Positions 19,588 through 28,000 of a stretch of 64,000 nucleotides of DNA are shown here, one piece after another. Position 1 is the first letter of the stretch. The number at the start of each line of letters is the position of its first letter. Source of the stretch: Tritrichomonas musculus (taxonomy: Eukaryota; Parabasalia; Tritrichomonadida; Tritrichomonadidae); assembly GCA_039105265.1 (NCBI GenBank), contig JAPFFF010000006.1:2170001-2234000 (forward strand), written 5' to 3'. Below the pieces are notes generated by a model. That model ran no database searches. It was not told the DNA's origin and was given only the letters and a program-made list of their open reading frames with translations. The position numbers and the translations under genes are program-made.

Positions 19588-19860
19588 TTAAGAGAACAAA
19601 GCAAAATTGTTATCCAAATCCACGACACAAAGATTATATTTAATTGTTCTATGAGGATTCCCAATCATTGGTGATGTCGTCAATGCTGCTGATACAGGAT
19701 CGTGTATCGCAGACCGAGTTTTTTGATTTGGCAAATCAATATTGAATGAATTAAAATGAAAAACAATGAAAAATAATGATTTAATGCAATAAAGGAATGA
19801 AAACATTAATGAGCTTAAAGTAATAAACGCAAACATTAATGAAACAAAAGTGCTTAAATC
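19588..19860 (-). mobile_element. Fossil fragment related to the Rep-like protein of the 50-54 kb cassette
   Basis: A short minus-strand stretch encodes YNLCVVDLDNNFALFS, which closely matches YNLLVVDLDNKIALFS at residues 299-314 of the 626-aa protein at 51266-53146, preceded by an HDP motif comparable to HNP there. Only part of the protein is represented and the copy is broken. It shows that this element family has been active more than once in the genome. Age is probably old, since the surrounding DNA is heavily decayed. Confidence 0.5.
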
Positions 19861-19884
19861 AATTGAAAAGTTCAATTTGTTCGA

Positions 19885-19983
19885 TCAAAAGTATATCGAG
19901 CAAATAAATACAAGATTTATAAAGTCATTACTAATGACGGCAATGAATACAAAATCACTAAACGGAATTTTACAGACGAGTAG
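19885..19983 (+). mobile_element. Short coding-like remnant, element-type codon use
   Basis: A 32-codon plus-strand stretch ending in a natural stop encodes a Lys/Thr-rich tail (KVITNDGNEYKITKRNFTDE). Its composition is like that of repeated trichomonad element proteins. It lies directly before the hairpin at 20002. Family not identified; regarded as part of the same fossil cluster. Confidence 0.3.
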
Positions 19984-20001
19984 TGTATGCTTTGGCTGAT
20001 T

Positions 20002-20019
20002 TTAGCCGCTCGAGGCTAA
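20002..20019. repeat. Perfect GC-rich hairpin
   Basis: TTAGCC / GGCTAA form a perfect 6-bp stem around the loop GCTCGA, in a locally GC-rich patch that stands out from its surroundings. Two further small hairpins follow (GACC-TCT-GGTC near 20055 and CTGAG...CTCAG near 20065-20085). Its position beside a Rep-like fossil parallels the hairpin at 53879-53918 beside the larger cassette. Confidence 0.55.
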
Positions 20020-20149
20020 CCCCTTGCTGCGCTCAGTAATCTGATCAAAGACCTCTGGTCTGAGTTTTCTGTACTCAGTATAGAAAATGTTATCATTTTA
20101 AAATTTATTTGATATTATACGCTAATAAAATGACTACAAATTAAATCCA

Positions 20150-21349
20150 AAACCTGAAATAATGCCATCTGATGTAAAGCATATCATTTCTCATTGAGAT
20201 TAAACTTATTATAGAAGATTTTACTTTTTCAGTTCAAGTCAAAAGCAATTATACCGATATTATAAACAGTCTGATTTTGCAGAGCCGATTACTTGTAATA
20301 TTGTTCATAAATCAATCAGATATCAATTAATACCTGATATAGATGATGGGACACCAAATACTCCGAATAAACGAGATAATATTATTAAAAGTGATAGATT
20401 TATGATGAGAATTATTCAAATACATAAATTAATCTTACCAAAATTACGTAAAATATAAATTATTGTTTTGAGGAATTGAATTACAATGTCCTATCATAAT
20501 TTTTGAAAGTGTTTTTCTATAATTTCCTGATTATACTCTCAATTACTTCAGCTTTCAAATCCAAAGCATCCTCTCAATTACTTCTGCTCTCAATTTCTTA
20601 CACAGATTCAATTTTCCAAAAGAATATTTCAAAATAAAACTTTAGATGAATTTCATCAAACTTGGCTTCATTTTAATATAATCATGCAAAGTTTTGATAT
20701 CTTCATAAGATATACTCTTAAAGTAAGCGACAGTGATTTCGAAGATTTGAGAAAACATCCTAGATTTTGCCATCAAGTAATAACAGACATGAAAGCCGAA
20801 GAGCTCCACCTGATGGAGTTAGTTGTAGATTCATCAAGGAAAGATACCACTGTTAAGCAAAAACAAGTTTCTTTAATCGATTTCCTTGAAAAGAATATCA
20901 ATCAAATAATTACAAAGAAATTTGGGCGAGTTTTGCTTATCATTATTGGCAAAACTGAAATAAGCTCGAAATTCCTCATAGTATACCAGAGCCAAAAAGA
21001 CTGAGAAAATCAAATGATAACTATAAATTTGCTTCCGTTTTTTCTTCAAGTCCACAATTTAGATATGGAAATGTTGGTAAACCAAATCATTCTAGTTCCC
21101 CAAACCAAATCCTTCTCATTCTCAGCAATCTTTCCCATATATTTTCCAGCAATCTACTCCTTCTCCTTCTCCTTCTCAGTAATCTTTAACTTATAATTCT
21201 CAGCAAACTACTCCTTTTAATTCTCATCAATCATTACTTTATAATCCTACACCTTATGTAGAAAAAGTTGAAGATAATGACGAAGAACATACTGATAATA
21301 TTAATTCATTATGCTATGATTTAGCAAATTTTAGCATTCAATTCTAATT
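20150..21349 (+). pseudogene. Decayed plus-strand coding remnants of unknown origin
   Basis: Two patches (about 20156-20459 and 20600-21349) show coding-like codon patterns in several frames. The second includes an intact 106-codon stretch at 20684-21004 with a DSDFEDLRKHPRF segment and, further on, a Ser/Gln/Pro-rich low-complexity tail. They are clearly broken. They could come from a host gene or from the same virus-like element as the helicase remnant that follows; I cannot tell which. No product is assigned. Confidence 0.35.
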
Positions 21350-21388
21350 AACAGTTTTGGTTAATTATGATGAATTGTTGGTGCATTC

Positions 21389-22060
21389 TCAATTGAATAT
21401 CCTTTCAATAAACTCACATTTTGTATTCGAAAAAGAATTTTTGCTAGAACCATATTTGCCAGTCAAAACAATAGCAGATTCTGTTTTGACACTTGGATTT
21501 TGAATGATAAACGTTATCCAATTCAATATAAATCCATACAATTCATCATTGTTATCCAAAAATGGCTGTATCAATTCCATTTATTTGAGTCTTCCTTTAT
21601 AAAATATTGTTCTGAGTAAACGTCTATGAAAATACCACTCTATAACCAAATTTATTATTGAATTCAGTTCAAACGGAGAGTGAAATAAATTGACAATCAC
21701 TTTTTCAAGATTTTCAAAGGTTGGCTCAAATTCATTCATTAATTGAAGTAATTCTTCTGAGACATTTTAGTTAAATCATCGCTTATTTCCAATTCATCAG
21801 AGCCAATCTCTTTATGTGACTCAAGGATATTTTTTTAACGTTTTCATTTTTGGTGAAAACTTTTGACCATTCTTCCCCGGTGATTTATTTTTCATCACCC
21901 CTTATTTGAACAATATGTTGAGATGGTTTTGCACAATTGAGAAGATTTCCATGATTATTTTTATTTCCAACATTCCCTTGACCAAATATTTTATTCGAAA
22001 ATGAGTCTCTGAAAAGTTGTCTTGAATTGAGTTTGTAAATGTTCGGTTCATATAAACGAT
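21389..22060 (-). mobile_element. Fossil SF3/D5-like helicase of a virus-like element
   Basis: The minus strand encodes AIVLTGKYGSSKNSF, a degenerate Walker A of the kind found in superfamily 3 / poxvirus D5-like helicase-primases (family pattern GKQGTGKN), preceded by helical segments typical of the region before it. The copy is broken in several places and incomplete. D5-like helicases belong to virophages, some Polinton-like elements and other DNA replicons; which of these it came from cannot be decided here. A hAT-type MITE has inserted just beyond it. Confidence 0.5.
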
Positions 22061-22112
22061 GAACATTGTATTCAAAACCTGTTTTTTTAATTATGTATCA
22101 TTATTTCTTGGA

Positions 22113-22590
22113 TAGACTTGTTATTTTGAGAATCGATATCAAAAACGTCACTTTTTTGCATCTGATACTCGATTATCAGTTTAAAAATCTGATATCGAGA
22201 TTATCGATTATCAAGATATCAGATATGAAATGTGATATAAAAATAATAGTAAACTTAATATCAATTTCCGAGATCTCGAGATCTCAAACAGATTTATCTT
22301 CTTTTATAATTGGTATTCGTGATTTTATAATATTTAAAAATATATAATATAATGTATTGATGTTTATTTTAAGATTAAAACCAAAAAATACATTCTTTTT
22401 TATGAAATATTTGAGATTAAAATACGATCATATATTTATCAAAAAGTTTAATTGAAAATTCTGATATCAAAAGCTGAGAAACAAAATTCTCGATCTCTGA
22501 AATCGATCTCGAGAATCTGTGTATATTTATGTATCGATATCAAAAAGTCAATCAATTATCGATCTCGAGAATCGGAGAATAACAAGTCTA
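22113..22590. mobile_element. hAT-type MITE, 478 bp, with palindromic interior
   Basis: Terminal inverted repeats begin TAGACTTGTTATT at the left, matched by its exact reverse complement at the right end (22578-22590). A perfect 8-bp target duplication TTCTTGGA flanks it (22105-22112 and 22591-22598). An 8-bp duplication with a TAGA-type terminus is the hAT superfamily signature. No transposase is encoded. The interior consists of imperfect copies of CGATATC and GATCTCGAGATC-type palindromes, so the whole element can fold on itself. Apparent frames crossing it (22066-22347, 22452-22688) are not genes. Confidence 0.75.
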
Positions 22591-22639
22591 TTCTTGGATA
22601 TCGGTACTCAAAATTTTTGTCGTATAGAATATCGCATCA

Positions 22640-22664
22640 ATATATATATATATATATATATATA
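22640..22664. repeat. (TA)n microsatellite
   Basis: About 12 uninterrupted TA units directly after the MITE and 140 bp before the BTB gene. No role beyond being a simple repeat is inferred. Confidence 0.9.
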
Positions 22665-22807
22665 ATATTTTTACAGACTTCTTTTTGAAGGAAATTGCAT
22701 ATCGTGATTTCCTTTCAATCAACAAATAAAATTTATTTTAGGTTAAGTTTGTTAACTATCTTTGATAGATAACGATTATTTGGCGGGATATTTACTTGTT
22801 ATAATAA

Positions 22808-24250
22808 ATGAAAGGAAAAGCGTTTGTTCTTTCTAATTCAGGATTAAAAAATCTGGTTTTAGATCAGGAAAATGAGTTTAAATTTATTTTTGGAGAACAT
22901 GGATTTTCATTGAATAGCGTTTTAGCTGAATTTCTTTCTCCAATAGTATCTCGTTTACATCGTTCAGACCCAACAATCAATTCGTTTAATTTCAATAACA
23001 TTTTAAACAAATCTTTTAATTCAAGCTCGTTTAATTATGCGGAACTATTTGATGAAAAAACACTGAAAATTCTCAAACTAATATCAAACGGGTTTTCCAT
23101 AGAAATCAATGAAAAACAGTGTTTAAAACTACGATTTATTTCGATTCTTCTTGATAACAAAGAGATTTTTAATCGATTAAACGATCTTTTCCCAAACGAA
23201 ATCAACGAATCGAACATTGATCAAATAATACAAGAATTATTAGTTTTCCATAACTACTCCAAATCATCAAATAATTTTGATTATATGCGCTATATTAACT
23301 TCATTTCGAGCCACTTTTATTCAATAGATCATAATAAATTGGTAAAATTACCAAAATCGTTATTATATTCAATTATTTCAAACAAAAATTTAAAAATTGA
23401 AAGTGAAGATTCATTGCTAGATTTTATTAATGACTCTTTTTATAAGGACGAAGAAGAAGAAGAAGAGTACGATGACAATGAAGAAGAAGATTTTGACATC
23501 ATTGATTTTTATGAAAAGATAGAATTTGCTGCGTTAAGCGAATCTCGATTTCGAGATTTCTTAGAAGATTTTGATTCAAATGAAATAACATCCGAAATAT
23601 GGAGAAAACTTTGTTGCTGCTTCTATATTAATTACCAATCATCAGAAAGTTTCTTGAAGAAAGAACGATATTCTATGACGAATATTAAAAACTTTATTGT
23701 TGAAGAATACCAATACGATGGGAATACAGAGAATTGTTTTCAAGGAATTATTCATCACTTGAGCCAAGAGACTGGAGGGAATGTAGCAAATAATGGAACA
23801 ATTGACGTAACATCATCATCCGTTAATGGATCTTTTCATCCTAAATACGTTGTAGATCTTGAAGATTATCAACATTACTTCCAATCCAAGAATCAGCAGG
23901 ATTCATGGATTAAATTTGATTTTAAAGAGAGAAAAGTTCAACCGAAGCATTACACAATAAGAACGAGACACGATTGGGGTAAAGGTGGAGGCCATCTGAA
24001 AAACTGGGTTATTGAAGGTTCAAATACTGATAAAAATGATGATTGGAAGATATTAGATAATCAAACTGATGTTTCTTTACTGGACGATCAAAACGCACAG
24101 AATACGTTCAAGATCAATTACAAGTTCGAATTGAATGAATGCTATAGATATTTGAGGCTCAGGCAAACTGGTGCTAATACAGATGGCAAGAATTACTTAT
24201 TCATATCAGCTCTTGAATTCTTCGGATCATTATATCAAATTGATCAATGA
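22808..24250 (+). CDS. BTB domain plus F5/8C (discoidin) domain protein, 480 aa
   Basis: The N-terminus (about 22-130) reads like a BTB/POZ domain: FKFIFGEHGFSLNSVLAEF then SPIVSRLHRSDPTINSF. A helical BACK-like middle follows, with an acidic stretch (EEEEEEYDDNEEEDF, about 218-235). The C-terminus (about 310-475) is a discoidin/F5-8C domain: WIKFDFKERKVQPKHYTIR, HLKNWVIEGSN, CYRYLRLRQTG and ISALEFFGSLY. This pairing is a large expanded family in trichomonads. BTB domains usually mediate dimerisation or Cul3 recruitment; the discoidin fold in an intracellular setting is presumably a ligand-binding module. Start ATG 22808 is immediately upstream of the first conserved strand. Confidence 0.88.
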   Translation: MKGKAFVLSNSGLKNLVLDQENEFKFIFGEHGFSLNSVLAEFLSPIVSRLHRSDPTINSFNFNNILNKSFNSSSFNYAELFDEKTLKILKLISNGFSIEINEKQCLKLRFISILLDNKEIFNRLNDLFPNEINESNIDQIIQELLVFHNYSKSSNNFDYMRYINFISSHFYSIDHNKLVKLPKSLLYSIISNKNLKIESEDSLLDFINDSFYKDEEEEEEYDDNEEEDFDIIDFYEKIEFAALSESRFRDFLEDFDSNEITSEIWRKLCCCFYINYQSSESFLKKERYSMTNIKNFIVEEYQYDGNTENCFQGIIHHLSQETGGNVANNGTIDVTSSSVNGSFHPKYVVDLEDYQHYFQSKNQQDSWIKFDFKERKVQPKHYTIRTRHDWGKGGGHLKNWVIEGSNTDKNDDWKILDNQTDVSLLDDQNAQNTFKINYKFELNECYRYLRLRQTGANTDGKNYLFISALEFFGSLYQIDQ

Positions 24251-24420
24251 GAGATCATTTTAGCATTATTGTAAATGTTGGAAAGAAAATATTTAATGAC
24301 TTTAAATTAACTTTTTCAATAAAAAATGAAATCATTCGCTTCTCTTTCACTAATATTCATGCAAATATTAATATAAGTCACCGAAATCTTGATTTTTTTT
24401 GTCTTCATCTAATAAATACC

Positions 24421-24499
24421 AAAAACACATCAAATAAACAACAAACAGAAAAAACACATCAAATAAACAACAAACAGAAAAAACACATCAAATAAACAG
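24421..24499. repeat. 29-bp tandem repeat, about 2.6 copies
   Basis: Units start CACATCAAATAAACAACAAA at 24426, 24455 and 24484 and are nearly identical. They sit downstream of the BTB-F5/8C stop and end in an A run (24508-24528) just before the MITE at 24539. Confidence 0.8.
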
Positions 24500-24538
24500 C
24501 CAATATAAAAAAAAAAAAAAAAAAAAAACACTCATCAC

Positions 24539-24972
24539 CAGGGATGTGAAAAGGGCCGCCCGGGCAGAATGTTACTTTTTTACCCGGGCAAAATTTTTGG
24601 GCAGAAGATTTATTTTGCCCGGGCAGAAAAGTGACATTGCCCGTCTTTGCTCTTAGAAAATATAAGAATATTAAACTATTATTATTAAAATTAATTATTA
24701 ATATTGCTTTAAAATTAAAAAAAAATATGAATATTAAAAATTTAAATGAAAACGTAATTTTTTAAAAATTATCAATCAAAAAAAGAATAGAATTATCTTA
24801 TTTTCAAATAACATTTCATTGTCACTTTTAATCTCGGGCAATTGCCCGAGCAAAATTCACGGGCAAAGACGGGCAATGTCACTTTTTTTAAGAACGGGCA
24901 AGACAGGCACGGTCACTCCCAGTGGCCCGTCATTTTTACGGGCAATTTGCCCGTGCCCGCCCATCATCCCTG
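24539..24972. mobile_element. hAT-type MITE, 434 bp, with GGGCA-rich arms
   Basis: Ends are CAGGGATG at the left and CATCCCTG at the right, the classical Ac-like hAT terminus, extended as imperfect inverted repeats rich in CGGGCA. It is flanked by an 8-bp duplication with one mismatch (CTCATCAC 24531-24538, CACATCAC 24973-24980). A 24-bp subterminal pair is perfect (24627-24650 against 24863-24886; core TGACATTGCCCGTCTTTGC). The GC-rich arms surround an AT-rich centre (24655-24830) with no transposase. It sits between the 3' ends of convergent genes. Confidence 0.82.
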
Positions 24973-25046
24973 CACATCACGAAATATAAAAAAATGAATC
25001 TCTATTTATTAAAAATTAATTTTTTATAATATACACAACACACAGC

Positions 25047-28000
25047 CTAGTTATAGATTTTAACTTCATTAGAATTCTGCTTCTTTAGTTCCTTTTTCTT
25101 AGACTCCATGTCAGTCAGTATCATGAACAGCGTTTCAGGGTTGCACTTTTCGTACATTTTCATTCCGTCGAGCATCTCAGTGTACTTCTTCGCGTACATT
25201 GATCCATCCACGTTCAGCATGAACTTGTAATCGTCGAAGTTCTCGCTTTCGGGCAGCTTGAGGAAGTCTCTCAATCTCAGCAGAGTCTCAGAGAAGAGCT
25301 CGTCCTTTCTCACGTCGAACAAGAAAGGCTGACCGTAAGCGTCGAATGAATAATAGCCTTCCTTGGCGAAACACGTCTTCACCAAGAACGCGTCGTTGGC
25401 AATCAACTCTTCTGGCCGCTGCGCGGGAGGGACGACCTCGAGACGAAACTTAGAAGCGGAATCAAACTTGATCATTTTCTTTGAATTAATTGAAGAATCA
25501 CTGAAAAAGTCGACTATTTTGGACTGGCTAATTTTTAAGAACCTAAATGGTCCATCACCCATGTCATAACCGTCAAGGATTCTCTTCACAAGGTCAACCA
25601 AGTCGTGAAGGTTTGTCTCCTTCTTCCGCGGATACAAGATCATCAAATCACTGTTCCTGCCGTCCTTTGAAAAAGTGATGTTCGGATACGATATCCACTT
25701 GGCCGTATCGGCTTCTTTGCTGTGCAGAAAGTAAAGACGGTTACAGTTGACTTTGAGAAGATCTAAGGACTTGCTGAAGATATTGTCAAATGACTGGAAC
25801 TTCGTGTCAATGTACTGAATCGTCGGCTGCTTGTAGTAGTCAACTGTGAGATTGAAAAGAAGAAGATCGTCGTGCTCGCTAAAGTCAAGGTGGGCGAAGT
25901 CGATGATCTTCTCTTTCACCAGACTCGCCTTGATGCGGTTTGGCGTGATGATCTTGAAAAGTGGCTTCATTTGCTTCATCAAATCATAAACTTCAAACTC
26001 AACCGTGTCCTTTGAAAGTATGTAACCGATAACCGTGTCCAAACTATATTTATCAAAGTAATCAGAGAACCTATAAACAGGAATCTCGTCACTATTATTA
26101 TTATTATTATTTTGTGGTTCAGCGTTTTGTTGCTCTTGGGGCGGTTTGGCAAATTCAAAGCTTTCTTGACTGGTTCTGAGTAGTGGCGCTGTTTCTGGCG
26201 TCGGCGCGAATATCAGTATAGTTCCGTTGTCAATCGAGTGGCTAGAAAATGATGAGAGTTCCTGCGGAATTCCGTGGTAGTTCTCTATGAAGGCCTGCAA
26301 TTTAATTTCATTTGGCAGTTCCAGTTTTTGAATGATTATTTGGCAGCACTTTTGGTATATGTCGTCCAAGCTCTTCTTCTCAATAATGACCGACTGCAAG
26401 TACTGCAACGGGAACTCTTTACCAGGGAAGAAGAACTTCAAGAACAGCAAAATATTTCCTGATTTAATTTGAACGTCTTCATTTTTATTTTTATTTTGAA
26501 TGAAGAAATAGGAAGTCTTGTTACAATAATAATACCAGTCACTCTTGAAAGTCTCCTTGTCAGTGTTAAGCAGGACCTTGTTAGGCACGCCGTAGGAAGA
26601 GCAAGACCAAATTCTCATTTCGTCGATATTCGAATTGAACTCTTTTGCTGCCAATTCATAGATTTGACTTAATTTCATCGATTCGCTTCCTTTAAAAGAC
26701 TTCTTGAAATTGTTGGTCTTCAATGACGAACACGAAGACTCGTCAACAGTGATCAATTTCATGTCATTTTCATGCGTGAAATAAAACGAATACGAAGAAG
26801 AAGAACTTGATGATGATTTTGTGCCATAAGAATGATTATTCTTCCTTTCTGAATGCTCTTTCACATATTCAACGAGATGCTTAGGCACGCTTTCTTCCGG
26901 TATCGGCGCAAATAACATCGGCGCATCTTCATGACGAACGTAAATCAGCATGTAACCGTTTTTAGAAGAATTCAAATGATTAAAATCTTCAACCTTTTCG
27001 TCATTAGATTTGTTTTTATCCAAAGAGTCGATTCTTTCTTCAATCTCTTCTTTCTTGCCGAGGAAATCGAATGAAGAGACAGATGCCTTTTCTTCACTTT
27101 TTGAATAACCGTAGTTTGCACGAACAGCCTTGTAAGACGATACGGGAGTCACAGTGGAGTCGTTGAAGTTGTACCACTGCTTGCTCGTCGATGTACGAAG
27201 ATAAGCGTCATAATGGCCACCCAAAATGCCGCCAGCATGAACAAGGACGCCATAAAGATCGTACAAATTAGACTTGGAACGGCCAGGAGCATCATCTGCC
27301 AAGAACTGTGCCAGATCAATTTGTTCCGGAAATTCGTAATAGTCGTTTAATTTCGTCATCTTCATTGTGTCGAAGTCAAAGATGAACCTTTTAAGATGAA
27401 GATGAAGAACAGGCGGAAATTCAAGGAATTCATCACACATGACGGCATCTTGCTTGCCGTATTTTTCGGTGCTGTATTGGTTGTCGCCTTCCATGACTTC
27501 TTTCTCAAGATACTGCTTGAATGACTCCTCCAAATTGTGGCAATTTTTGACATTGATCTGAATGTCAAGTAACGGCTCTTCTCTGATCGACTCATAGTTG
27601 ACATTAACACATCGAATGGCATGCCGGGCTTTGACTTCAAAGAGTTCTCGAATCGAATTCTCAAGGCTTGGATCACCTTTCATCTTCATTTGAAGATTGT
27701 CCATCAAAACTCGACAAAACTCTTCTACATCGTGCTGTACCCATGTCTCTTGAGAGCCCCACCCGAAACTTTTGGTAAGACTTTCAGTGCTGCATGGTTC
27801 TCGGCTCTCTGAAAACTGCATCTCACAAAAGAGACGCTGTAAATTTAATGGAATCGACTTCTCGGGATTGTCATTGCCGGTGGTTGGCATGTTATAAACA
27901 ATCCTTCGAAAGGCAGGTAAATGAAAAAGCGCTTGTAGCATGGAATTCATGTAACATGTCGCTCCTTGATTAATTAGACCAACAGAAGTCTCCTTAGGAA

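Noticed and set aside
22066-22688. Two small plus-strand frames rich in Ile and Ser
   Set aside because: They lie across the hAT-type MITE and its palindromic repeats and cross its borders; codon use is repeat-driven.
25020-25045. ACACAACACACAG resembling a trichomonad 3' splice signal
   Set aside because: It lies on the plus strand beyond the stop of a minus-strand gene, lacks the ACTAAC branch part, and there is no exon to join.
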